Below the pieces are notes generated by a model. It saw only the letters and a list, made by a program, of their open reading frames with translations, did no database searches and was not told the DNA's origin. Of a stretch of DNA of 50,604 bases, positions 22,986 to 30,877 are shown in pieces (within the stretch, counting starts at the first letter, position 1; the number at the start of each line of letters is the position of its first letter). This stretch comes from Bacteroidales bacterium (lineage in GTDB: Bacteria; Bacteroidota; Bacteroidia; Bacteroidales; UBA932): the NCBI GenBank assembly GCA_017544265.1, contig JAFYEM010000015.1, positions 1 to 50,604 of the forward strand. Direction: 5' to 3'. A program made the position numbers and the translations under genes.

Positions 22986-23839
22986 TGGGCGCTCATTCTG
23001 TACCTGTCCGCAAAAGGGACGAAAACGACAAAGAAATCATCGTCCGGGGCTATATATGTGACCACCTTGGTCTTTAGAGCCTTTATCTTATACTGCGGGT
23101 AAGTCATTTCCCCGTTGTCCGGATTCCATATCATCGGACGGCGTCCTGTAACCCTGAATTTCAGAACCGTACGGCCTCCGGAAACGGCGGAGAGATTGCG
23201 GACATGGTAAATCTCTCCGTCGGGAAGATGCCGGTGCACGAAAGCGAGCGAATCCCGGCGGGTCTTCATATCCTGAATCCTTCCACTCGCGTAGATTACA
23301 GTTTCCAGGGCCATTCCGGCCACCACGTTGCCGCTCTGCCAGACTTTGTCCACCTGACGCAGGAAAGCAGCAGTATCCACCGGACTCAGAGTCGTGCGGG
23401 GCCTTTCACCGCCCACTATGGCACCTCCGTAGGCAAGATTGCAGAGGGCCGAAAAGACACTGTCCGACACCGCCGTATCCTGCAGATACAGAAACAGTCC
23501 GTTACGGCCGTCGTCGGTATAGAGCCTGTCATCTATGGTGTGCAGATGGTGCAGCAGTTCGCAGGTGGAAATTTTAGTATAGTTGAATCCGTAGGGCATT
23601 CTGGGAACAGGTATGGTGTCCGTGCGTTCTCCGCCATAGACAAAAATGTCATAGACAGGAGTTCCCTGCGATAGAAGGTAGGCCCTGGGCCCTCCGGGAA
23701 GGTTTTCCGCAGCGAGAAATCCGGCCTTCAGTTCCTGCATGAAAAGGTGCGAGGACGCGACATCGACATAGGAATACCGGTTGGCGGTACAGCCCCAGAC
23801 GGAGATCACAAGTGCAAGTACAAAAACAAATCGTTTCAT
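22982..23839 (-). CDS. Lipoprotein with a C-terminal beta-sandwich-like module
   Basis: 285 residues. N-terminal lipoprotein signal with VWGC lipobox (Cys17). The N-terminal part has no named domain. The C-terminal 100 residues (HLPDGEIYHVRNLSAVSGG, VTGRRPMIWNPDNGEMTYP, DDDFFVVFVPFADR) resemble the accessory beta-sandwich of GH106-like rhamnosidases, where the hallmark is xVxN and a GRxPxxWxPxxG turn, but without a catalytic domain. Substrate binding to sugar is inference. A TAATTTTG element lies only five bases before the ATG, so a leaderless or nearly leaderless transcript is possible. Coupled to the PAP2 gene. Confidence 0.7.
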   Translation of the reverse strand: MKRFVFVLALVISVWGCTANRYSYVDVASSHLFMQELKAGFLAAENLPGGPRAYLLSQGTPVYDIFVYGGERTDTIPVPRMPYGFNYTKISTCELLHHLHTIDDRLYTDDGRNGLFLYLQDTAVSDSVFSALCNLAYGGAIVGGERPRTTLSPVDTAAFLRQVDKVWQSGNVVAGMALETVIYASGRIQDMKTRRDSLAFVHRHLPDGEIYHVRNLSAVSGGRTVLKFRVTGRRPMIWNPDNGEMTYPQYKIKALKTKVVTYIAPDDDFFVVFVPFADRYRMSAQ

Positions 23840-23864
23840 ACTCGCAAAATTACTAAAAAAAGAT

Positions 23865-23872
23865 TAACTTTG
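23865..23872 (+). promoter_or_regulatory. Possible -7 element of gpmA
   Basis: TAACTTTG fits TAnnTTTG and lies 30 bases before the gpmA ATG. No TTG at the -33 distance is visible, so only half of the promoter is supported. Confidence 0.45.
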
Positions 23873-23902
23873 TGAGTTGTGAATAACTATTAAACCTGCA
23901 AT

Positions 23903-24649
23903 ATGAAAAGAATCGTACTCGTAAGACACGGAGAAAGTGCCTGGAACAAAGAAAACAGATTTACCGGATGGACTGATGTAGATCTGAGCGAAAAAGGAAT
24001 CGAAGAAGCCGCCGAGGCCGGAAAACTGCTCAAGGCGGAAGGTTTCACTTTTGAAAAAGCGTACACTTCCTATCTAAAGCGCGCAATCAAGACCTTGAAC
24101 AACATTCTCGACAAGATGGATCTGGACTGGATTCCCGTGGAAAAGAGCTGGAGACTCAATGAAAAGCACTATGGCGACCTCCAGGGACTCAACAAGGCTG
24201 AAACTGCCGAAAAATTCGGCGATGCACAGGTCAAGATCTGGCGACGCAGCTACGACATCGCCCCTAATCCCCTCGCCGAGGACGATCCCCGCAACTGCCG
24301 TTTCGACCCCCGCTACAGCGCGGTTCCCGACTCCGAACTTCCCCGCACCGAATCCCTCAAGGACGCCATCGCCCGCGCCGTTCCCTACTGGAAAGAAGTC
24401 ATCTTCCCCAACCTTAAGACTTTGGACAACATAATTGTTGTCGCCCACGGCAATTCGCTCCGCGGCATTATCAAGTACCTGAAGAATATTTCGGACGAGG
24501 ATATCATTTCCCTGAACCTTCCGACTGCAGTTCCCTATGTCTTCGAATTCAACGAGGACGGTTCCGTGGCCAAGGACTATTTCCTCGGCGACCAGGAGGC
24601 AATTGCCGCCAAGATGAACGCAGTCGCGGCACAGGGCAAGGCTAAATAA
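23903..24649 (+). CDS. gpmA: 2,3-bisphosphoglycerate-dependent phosphoglycerate mutase
   Basis: 248 residues. Interconverts 3- and 2-phosphoglycerate in glycolysis and gluconeogenesis. The histidine-phosphatase motif [19 protein letters not shown] (catalytic His11-type) opens the protein; [14 protein letters not shown] and the second catalytic region [14 protein letters not shown] near residue 185 complete the active site. Length is standard for the family. It has its own promoter half-site and is followed by a second gene five bases later. Confidence 0.97.
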   Translation: MKRIVLVRHGESAWNKENRFTGWTDVDLSEKGIEEAAEAGKLLKAEGFTFEKAYTSYLKRAIKTLNNILDKMDLDWIPVEKSWRLNEKHYGDLQGLNKAETAEKFGDAQVKIWRRSYDIAPNPLAEDDPRNCRFDPRYSAVPDSELPRTESLKDAIARAVPYWKEVIFPNLKTLDNIIVVAHGNSLRGIIKYLKNISDEDIISLNLPTAVPYVFEFNEDGSVAKDYFLGDQEAIAAKMNAVAAQGKAK

Positions 24650-24654
24650 AAGAA

Positions 24655-25287
24655 ATGAAAAAGGGCCTGAAGGTTTTGACGATTACCGCCGCCTGCCTGC
24701 TTGCGGCGGGCGGCGCCTCCTATGTCGGCCTCCGGGCTCTGACCAGCGGTGAAAGGGAAAAAGTCCATAAAGTCAGCGGCTACAATTACGAGGTGGAGCC
24801 GCTGGGCTTTTACGTGGGCAGGCATAAAATAGACGGTTCGGTGTACAGGCCGCTGCGGGACAGCATCAAGGTGCATCCGACCGTGATTTTCTGTCCGGAA
24901 GTTTCGGACAAGCAGCTGCGTTCCCTCGCCAACCGGGGAGTCGCCGCCTACCGCTTCAGCTGGCCTGAAGAAATGGACGGCGTCGTCATAGACAATATTA
25001 CCCCGGCCGCCGTGCGGGAACGGGAGAAAGTGCTCGCCAGAATTGTCAGAAAGCTTGCCGAGCATTCGTATGTCGGCGATATTTATGTCTATGGCGCCGG
25101 CACCAACGCGGCCCTCGCCGCATCCGTAGCCCTCACTACCCCGAAAGTCAACGGCCTGATACTCGCAGCGCCGTCTTTCGACGCGAAATCACGCATACCG
25201 AAAAAACTGGAACGCTACCGCGGACGGATAATCAGGATTCCCGAGCCGACCACCACATCTCTTCCAGACTCACTGACCACAAAATAA
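24655..25287 (+). CDS. Membrane-anchored alpha/beta-hydrolase-like protein, active site degenerate
   Basis: 210 residues. A single N-terminal signal/anchor helix (GLKVLTITAACLLAAGG) precedes a small alpha/beta fold: beta strand HPTVIFCPE, REREKVLARIVRKLAE, then IYVYGAGTNAALAAS and VNGLILAAPSFD. In alpha/beta hydrolases the nucleophile motif is G-x-S-x-G; here the matching place reads G-A-G-T-N, so the serine is missing. The family may use this fold for binding rather than catalysis; that is inference. Immediately downstream of gpmA, presumably same operon. Confidence 0.65.
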   Translation: MKKGLKVLTITAACLLAAGGASYVGLRALTSGEREKVHKVSGYNYEVEPLGFYVGRHKIDGSVYRPLRDSIKVHPTVIFCPEVSDKQLRSLANRGVAAYRFSWPEEMDGVVIDNITPAAVREREKVLARIVRKLAEHSYVGDIYVYGAGTNAALAASVALTTPKVNGLILAAPSFDAKSRIPKKLERYRGRIIRIPEPTTTSLPDSLTTK

Positions 25288-25293
25288 CAGACT

Positions 25294-26784
25294 ATGTTCA
25301 CGCCAAAAGACAAAGCTCAGATCCAGGAAAGAGGATCGTCGCTTTCCGAGGTAAAAAAACAAATCGACTGCTTCAGAAAAGGGTTTCCCTGGATGAAGAT
25401 AGTCGGTCCCGCCACTCCTTCCCGCGGCATACTTGTGCTCACTCCCGACCAGGAGCAGCAGGCCGCCGAATATGCAGACAAAGCTGCCGTCAATGGCCGC
25501 AGCAAGTTCGTACCTGCTTCAGGCGCCGCATCCCGTATGTTCAAGGATATGTTCTCCGGGCTTTCCACTCTGGAAAACGGTGAAGACCTTCCCGCAGACG
25601 CTCCCGCCTCGCGCCTTGCCGCGAGAATCCGCGATTTTGCATTCTACACCCCGGAACTTTTCGGCGAACCCGAAGACAGCGCGTCCTACCGAATCAAAGC
25701 GCTCAGGGCCCTGCTTTCCGCAGATGGTCTCGGCTACGGTTCCGCCCCCAAGGGCATTGTGAAGTTCCACCGTTATCCGGACGAGGTACGCACTTCCATT
25801 GCGGAGCACCTCGTGGAAGCAGCCGAATATATGCGCAACCCCGACGGCACCTGCCCGCTCACCGTGACTATTTCCCCGGAACACCGCAGCCTCTTCGAAA
25901 ACGCCGTCAATGAAGTCAAGGAGAAATTTGAAGCCCGCTACGGAGTGAAATACCTGATTAATTTCACTTATCAGGACAAGGCCACCGACACAATTGCCGT
26001 GGATCCGTCCAACAAGCCCTTCCGGAAATCAGACGGTTCTCTCCTCTTCCGCCCCGCAGGCCACGGAGCCCTTATCCGCAATCTCGCGGCCGTGGACGAT
26101 GAACTGGTGTCTATCAAGAACATAGATAATGTCGCACACGAGAAACTGCTTAAGACGACAGCCCTTTACAAAAAAGTCCTTATGGGCAAAGCGCTGGAAC
26201 TGCGCGACAGGATTTTTGCCTATCTGCGTGCTCTTGACGGGGAAGCCGGCCCGACGCTGCTGGATGAGATCGAGGACTTCCTGGACAGGGAACTGTGCAT
26301 CCAGCTCCCCCTTACACGCAGTTTCAGCGAAAGGCTTGCGCTGATCCGCTCGAAACTCGACAGGCCCATACGCGTCTGCGGCATGGTCCGCAATGAGGGC
26401 GAGCCCGGCGGCGGACCGTATATTATCGCCGGCAAGGACGGTTCCACCTCGCTTCAGATACTCGAATCCGTCCAGATTAATCCCGATGACGAGGGATCCC
26501 GCAGTGCGATGTCCCGGGCGACGCATTTCAATCCCGTGGATCTGGTGTGCCTGCTGCACAATTACAAGGGTGAAAAATTCGACCTGTCGCGTTATGTGGA
26601 TCCCGATGCGGGCTTCATCAGCAGCAAGAGTTTCGAAGGACGCGAGCTGAAGGCTCTGGAACTTCCCGGACTCTGGAACGGGGCAATGAGCGACTGGAAT
26701 ACTCTCTTCGTCCAGGTCCCTGTCGAGACCTTCAACCCGGTAAAGGTAGTCCTGGACCTTCTCCGGCCTGCACATCAGGCGTAA
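25294..26784 (+). CDS. DUF4301 family protein
   Basis: 496 residues. DUF4301 family, found mainly in Bacteroidota and of unknown reaction. The N-terminal PASGAASRMFKDMFSG element resembles nucleotidyltransferase-type P-loops of sugar-nucleotide enzymes, and the closing region has MVRNEGEPGGGPYII, MSRATHFNPVDLVCLLHNYK and LPGLWNGAMSDWNTLFVQVP, all typical for the family. Sugar-nucleotide-like chemistry is inferred, not shown. It starts six bases after the preceding gene and ends 73 bases before parA, where a new promoter lies. Confidence 0.93.
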   Translation: MFTPKDKAQIQERGSSLSEVKKQIDCFRKGFPWMKIVGPATPSRGILVLTPDQEQQAAEYADKAAVNGRSKFVPASGAASRMFKDMFSGLSTLENGEDLPADAPASRLAARIRDFAFYTPELFGEPEDSASYRIKALRALLSADGLGYGSAPKGIVKFHRYPDEVRTSIAEHLVEAAEYMRNPDGTCPLTVTISPEHRSLFENAVNEVKEKFEARYGVKYLINFTYQDKATDTIAVDPSNKPFRKSDGSLLFRPAGHGALIRNLAAVDDELVSIKNIDNVAHEKLLKTTALYKKVLMGKALELRDRIFAYLRALDGEAGPTLLDEIEDFLDRELCIQLPLTRSFSERLALIRSKLDRPIRVCGMVRNEGEPGGGPYIIAGKDGSTSLQILESVQINPDDEGSRSAMSRATHFNPVDLVCLLHNYKGEKFDLSRYVDPDAGFISSKSFEGRELKALELPGLWNGAMSDWNTLFVQVPVETFNPVKVVLDLLRPAHQA

Positions 26785-26803
26785 AACCGTCCGTATATTC
26801 CAA

Positions 26804-26835
26804 TTTGGAAATAGAGAGGATTATTATTACTTTTG
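26804..26835 (+). promoter_or_regulatory. parA operon promoter with flanking palindrome/operator candidates
   Basis: TTTG (26804-26807), 20 bases, TACTTTTG (26828-26835). The -33 element sits in a 13-bp palindrome TTCCAATTTGGAA (26798-26810), and a related half AAATTGGAAT (26837-26846) lies at the start-site side. Paired TTGGAA(A)TAG elements around the promoter suggest control by a DNA-binding protein such as ParA/ParB. Confidence 0.6.
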
Positions 26836-26856
26836 TAAATTGGAATAGAAAGACAA

Positions 26857-27636
26857 ATGGGAAAAATAATAGCCATAGCGAATCAGAAAGGCGGTGTGGG
26901 AAAGACCACGACGGCTATAAACCTCGCCGCCTCTCTTGCCGTTTTAGAGAAAAGAGTCCTCATTATCGACGCCGATCCCCAGGCCAATACCACTTCCGGC
27001 CTTAACTTTTCCCCCGAAAATACCCAGCAACGCACAATCTATCAGGTAATTATCGGGAAAATCAGGGCTGAAGACGCGCTTATCCAGACTGAGATTCAGA
27101 ATCTGCACATGATTCCGTCGAATGTGGACCTGGTGGGCGCCGAGATAGAACTTCGCGACTGGGACAGGCGAGAATCCATGCTCAAGAACGCCCTCAGGCC
27201 GATAGTGGACAATTACGACTACATCATAATCGACTGCTCCCCTTCCCTGGGACTCATTACGGTGAACTGCCTGGCTGCCGCAGATTCTGTCATTATCCCG
27301 GTCCAGCCGGAGTTTTTCGCTCTCGAAGGTCTTGGAAAACTGCTTCAGACCATCCGGATAGTCCAGAAGGGCATCAATCCAAACCTTGAAATCGAGGGAT
27401 TCGTAGTGACCATGTTCGACGGGCGCACCAAGATTCACACCCAGATTGTCGGTGACCTGCGCGAGCATTTCAAGGATATGGTGTTCACTACCATTATCCA
27501 GCGGAACATCCGCCTTTCCGAGGCTCCGTCCCACGGCAAACCCATTGTCCTGTATGACATAATGTCCAACGGAGCGTCGAATTACCTGAACCTCGCAAAG
27601 GAGGTTATGGATAAAAACGAAGCTCCCAAACAGTAG
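26857..27636 (+). CDS. parA: Chromosome-partitioning ATPase ParA (Soj)
   Basis: 259 residues. Deviant Walker-A ATPase that positions and segregates chromosome origins with ParB and controls DnaA in some bacteria. KGGVGKTTTAINLAASL at residues about 11-27 is the Walker A, with the signature lysine; DYIIIDCSPSLG is Walker B and VQPEFFALEGLG the switch region. Standard length. Start ATG 26857 lies 21 bases after the promoter -7. Stop TAG 27634-27636 is three bases before parB. Gene order parA-parB-DUF5683-transglycosylase is typical for Bacteroidales. Confidence 0.97.
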   Translation: MGKIIAIANQKGGVGKTTTAINLAASLAVLEKRVLIIDADPQANTTSGLNFSPENTQQRTIYQVIIGKIRAEDALIQTEIQNLHMIPSNVDLVGAEIELRDWDRRESMLKNALRPIVDNYDYIIIDCSPSLGLITVNCLAAADSVIIPVQPEFFALEGLGKLLQTIRIVQKGINPNLEIEGFVVTMFDGRTKIHTQIVGDLREHFKDMVFTTIIQRNIRLSEAPSHGKPIVLYDIMSNGASNYLNLAKEVMDKNEAPKQ

Positions 27637-27639
27637 TAT

Positions 27640-28551
27640 ATGGCAAAGAAACAATTCGGACTCGGAAAAGGTCTGGGCGCCCTTCTCGGTGACGCCGAAC
27701 CCGTCAGGAGCAGCGTAGGCTACATAAACAAGACATTTATCCGCCAGGAGGAAGAAACTCCCGCGGACGGCGGCGCAGCTCCCCTGGACACCGGCCTGAT
27801 AGACCCCAATCCATTTCAGCCGCGAAAGACTTTCGACCCGGCCGCCATCGATGAACTTGCCCAATCTATCCGCACCCACGGCCTGATTCAGCCTATTACT
27901 GTCCGCCGCAACGGCGACCGCTACCAGATAATAAGCGGAGAAAGACGTTTCCGCGCTTCCATAAAAGCCGGCCTGAAGGAAATTCCGGCCTATATCCGCA
28001 GCGCCTCCGACCAGGGTATGCTGGAAATGGCGATCGTGGAGAATATCCAGAGGGAGAATCTCGACCCCATCGAACTCGCCGGCAGCTACAGCCGCCTTCT
28101 CGAGGAGTGCTCCCTGACACAGGAACAGCTTTCCGAAAGGGTCGGCAAGTCAAGGGCCGCCGTCACCAACATCCTGAGGCTTCTGCGCCTAAGTCCAAAG
28201 GTACAGCACGATGTGAAAATAGGTCTCGTATCGGTCGGCCATGCCAAGGTCCTGCTGTCCCTTGAAGACAGCCATCTTCAGGATGAGATCGCCGATCTCA
28301 TAGTCAAAAAGGGGCTGTCAGTGCGTCAGACTGAAGAACTGGTCCGTTCTGCGACAAGGGAAAAGACCAAAGTTGAGAGTCAGGAACTTCCGGATGTCTA
28401 TTACCGCTTCCTGGAGCGGATCGGCCATTATTTCGGGGACAATATCTCCCTTCGCCGCTCGAAGAACGGCTCCGGCAGCCTTACCATACGCTTCAACAGT
28501 GACCAGCAGATTGAATCTCTGCTGAACGCCCTCGACCAGAATGCGTCTTAA
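27640..28551 (+). CDS. parB: Chromosome-partitioning protein ParB (Spo0J)
   Basis: 303 residues. CTP-dependent DNA clamp that binds parS near the origin. N-terminal FGLGKGLGALLGD matches the ParA-interaction end; ParB/sulfiredoxin domain with NPFQPRKTFD, ISGERRFRASIKAGL and ENIQRENLDPIELAG; HTH around LTQEQLSERVGKSRAAVTNI; C-terminal dimerisation part follows. No parS site (TGTTTCACGTGAAACA type) is visible in the window. The last 11 bases overlap the DUF5683 gene start. Confidence 0.97.
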   Translation: MAKKQFGLGKGLGALLGDAEPVRSSVGYINKTFIRQEEETPADGGAAPLDTGLIDPNPFQPRKTFDPAAIDELAQSIRTHGLIQPITVRRNGDRYQIISGERRFRASIKAGLKEIPAYIRSASDQGMLEMAIVENIQRENLDPIELAGSYSRLLEECSLTQEQLSERVGKSRAAVTNILRLLRLSPKVQHDVKIGLVSVGHAKVLLSLEDSHLQDEIADLIVKKGLSVRQTEELVRSATREKTKVESQELPDVYYRFLERIGHYFGDNISLRRSKNGSGSLTIRFNSDQQIESLLNALDQNAS

Positions 28552-29446
28552 GCGGCTCATATCGGTATTGTTTCTTTTTGCGGGGCTGTCAACAGTCTCG
28601 CACGCCCAGTTCAAGGAGGAAGCATTCTCCCAGAACTACAATACCGAAGAGACCGTGGACACCACCAAGAATACACTCTTCAATTTCAGGGAACTTTTCG
28701 GCGGTCTGGCCCACAAGCGGGACGCCCGCATAGGTACCCTCTTCGCCGGCGCCCTGGTAATGCCCGGAACCTATCAGATATACAACAAGGACTATTGGAA
28801 ACTCCCCATCGTCTATGGCGGGCTCGCAGGATGTGCCGGGGTGGGCATCTATTCCCATGTGATGTACCACAAGACCAACGATCCTGCCTATAAGAACCTC
28901 CGCTCCTGGATGATTGCCGGCTGCGCAGTGACTTACTGGGCGACCCTTATGGACGGCGTAATCAGTTACAAGAGCGACCGCAGGCCGCATCCCGGCAAGG
29001 CCACGCTCTATTCACTGCTGCTACCCGGCCTCGGGCAGGCATACAACGGAGAATACTGGAAAATTCCGATATACTGGGGCCTTCTCGCCGGCACCTTCCA
29101 CTTCTATAATGTAAACAGGAACAATTATTTACGCTACAGGCGCATCTATAACGAACTGAACGACGAAGACGCCACCTATCAAGGACCGGCGCAGATAAGT
29201 TCCTCTACAGCCCTTTACTACCGCGACGTTTTCCGCCGCTACAGGGACTATTCCATGCTGGGAATGGTGCTGGTCTATGTGATACAGATAATAGACGCGA
29301 ATGTTTTTGCCTACATGAAAGATTTCGAGGTTACGGACGACATTTCCCTGCGCCTGGAACCCGCGCTGATTGCGCCCGAGAGCCAGTACGCCTACAACGC
29401 CCTGCCTCCGGCATCTTTCGGCTTCCGTATGGGCCTGAAATTCTGA
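28541..29446 (+). CDS. DUF5683 membrane protein
   Basis: 301 residues with a signal peptide (LKRLISVLFLFAGLSTVSHA). DUF5683 region with repeated glycine-rich membrane-type segments: FAGALVMPGTYQIYNKDYWK, YGGLAGCAGVGIYSH and a second copy LLPGLGQAYNGEYWKIPIYW followed by GLLAGTFHFYNVNRNNYL, an internal duplication with alternating aromatic residues. Predicted multi-pass envelope protein of unknown function, conserved next to parAB in Bacteroidales. It starts inside parB (overlap of 11 bases). Confidence 0.9.
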   Translation: MRLKRLISVLFLFAGLSTVSHAQFKEEAFSQNYNTEETVDTTKNTLFNFRELFGGLAHKRDARIGTLFAGALVMPGTYQIYNKDYWKLPIVYGGLAGCAGVGIYSHVMYHKTNDPAYKNLRSWMIAGCAVTYWATLMDGVISYKSDRRPHPGKATLYSLLLPGLGQAYNGEYWKIPIYWGLLAGTFHFYNVNRNNYLRYRRIYNELNDEDATYQGPAQISSSTALYYRDVFRRYRDYSMLGMVLVYVIQIIDANVFAYMKDFEVTDDISLRLEPALIAPESQYAYNALPPASFGFRMGLKF

Positions 29447-29450
29447 AACG

Positions 29451-30848
29451 ATGAAAAGACTCTTCCTCTGCCTTATATTTGCAGCCATTTTTCTGCCCCG
29501 TTCCGCCGCGCAGCTTCCGGAAGTGAAGTCAAGGCGCAAGATGGAACAGGAAATCAAGACCCTCAGGGCCAAGGTCGCCAACCTGGAAGAGGAACTCGCT
29601 GAGTACAAAAATGCCGCGGAGGCAAGAGATTCCCTAGAGAACCGCATGGAAGCCATCTACGAAGAGGACACCCGCCAGTCCGCCCATTACACCGAGGGTG
29701 CCCCGGACATGTGGTACCTCCACCGGATTATGGAAACCGGCAATGCAATCTCTCTCGATGCCGATACCGTCAGTTTTAAAACCGACGTACCGGACAGCGT
29801 CCTTATCCGCCGGCTCGCGGATATGAATTCCTTCATTCCCCTGCCCTACAACGAGATAGTCAAGAACCAGATGATCAAGTATTCTGAGCGCATGCCTCAG
29901 GATATGTCTTCTATTCTTGCCCTTTCGCAGCATTATATGCCTATTTTCGAAGAGAGCATGCGCCGCTACGGGCTTCCGCTTGAGCTCAAGTATCTCGCCG
30001 TTATAGAGTCGCATCTTAGGCCCAAGGCCGTTTCGGTGGCCGGCGCCGTGGGAATGTGGCAGTTCATGTACAAGACCGCGCTCGGCTATGGCATCCGCAT
30101 AGACTCCTATGTCGATGACCGTCTGGACCCTTACACTGCCGCGGACGCGGCTGCCCGCTATCTTCGCGATGCCTATAAGACCTTCGGCGACTGGCCGCTT
30201 GCGATTTCTTCTTACAACTGCGGTCCCGGCAATGTCTCGAAAGCCATTAAACGCAGCGGAAGCAATGATTTCTGGGCGCTTTACCAGTACCTTCCCAAGG
30301 AGACACGAGGCTATGTCCCCGCGATGGTCGGAGCGATGTATGCCATTCGCTATGCAAAGGAATACGGCCTGGAGCCAGCTCCAATGAGCATTCCTGCCCA
30401 TATAGACACTTTCGAAGTCCGTAATAATATACATTTTCGCCAGATCAGCGAGGTTATGGGAATTTCCATGAATGTCCTCCGCGACCTGAATCCCCGCTAC
30501 TACCACGACATTATCCCCGGAGCCTCCGCCCCCGAGATCCTGCGTCTCCCTTCCGGCGAATCGGCTTCGTTCATAGAACTCCAGGATTCCATAGCCCGCT
30601 ACCGCAGGGAGGAAATTTTCTCCGCCAAGGTCGATGTGGACCGCTACGGCAACAGCGCCGGGGCGACGGTCACCAAAGGCTTCTCCGGTTCTCCCGGCTC
30701 ATGGACATACTACAAGGTCAAGAGCGGCGACACTCTGAGCCGCATTGCCGGAAAATATCATACCACTGTGGCAAATATCAAGAAGTGGAACTCTCTCCGC
30801 TCCGACATGATACGCCCCGGCCAGAAACTCAAAGTCAAAAAGAACTAG
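29451..30848 (+). CDS. mltD: LysM-containing membrane-bound lytic transglycosylase (MltD type)
   Basis: 465 residues, signal peptide (KRLFLCLIFAAIFLPRSAAQ). Cuts the glycan strand of peptidoglycan. A coiled coil (residues about 28-75, KMEQEIKTLRAKVANLEEEL) precedes the SLT domain with the catalytic Glu in KYLAVIESHLRPKAVSVAGA (about residue 185), then GMWQFMYKTALGYGI and YNCGPGNVSKAIKR. The C-terminal LysM, KVKSGDTLSRIAGKYHTTVA onward (residues about 420-465), binds GlcNAc polymers. It ends with TAG and converges with the next gene at a hairpin. Cell-division role is suggested by linkage to parAB. Confidence 0.93.
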   Translation: MKRLFLCLIFAAIFLPRSAAQLPEVKSRRKMEQEIKTLRAKVANLEEELAEYKNAAEARDSLENRMEAIYEEDTRQSAHYTEGAPDMWYLHRIMETGNAISLDADTVSFKTDVPDSVLIRRLADMNSFIPLPYNEIVKNQMIKYSERMPQDMSSILALSQHYMPIFEESMRRYGLPLELKYLAVIESHLRPKAVSVAGAVGMWQFMYKTALGYGIRIDSYVDDRLDPYTAADAAARYLRDAYKTFGDWPLAISSYNCGPGNVSKAIKRSGSNDFWALYQYLPKETRGYVPAMVGAMYAIRYAKEYGLEPAPMSIPAHIDTFEVRNNIHFRQISEVMGISMNVLRDLNPRYYHDIIPGASAPEILRLPSGESASFIELQDSIARYRREEIFSAKVDVDRYGNSAGATVTKGFSGSPGSWTYYKVKSGDTLSRIAGKYHTTVANIKKWNSLRSDMIRPGQKLKVKKN

Positions 30849-30856
30849 CACTTCCA

Positions 30857-30877
30857 GACTGAGCCGGAGGCTCAGTC
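30857..30877. terminator. Hairpin between convergent genes
   Basis: GACTGAGCC (30857-30865), loop GGA, GGCTCAGTC (30869-30877), nine perfect pairs. The stem overlaps the stop codon of the leftward gene. No T-tract follows on either strand, so Rho-independent activity is uncertain. Confidence 0.5.
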
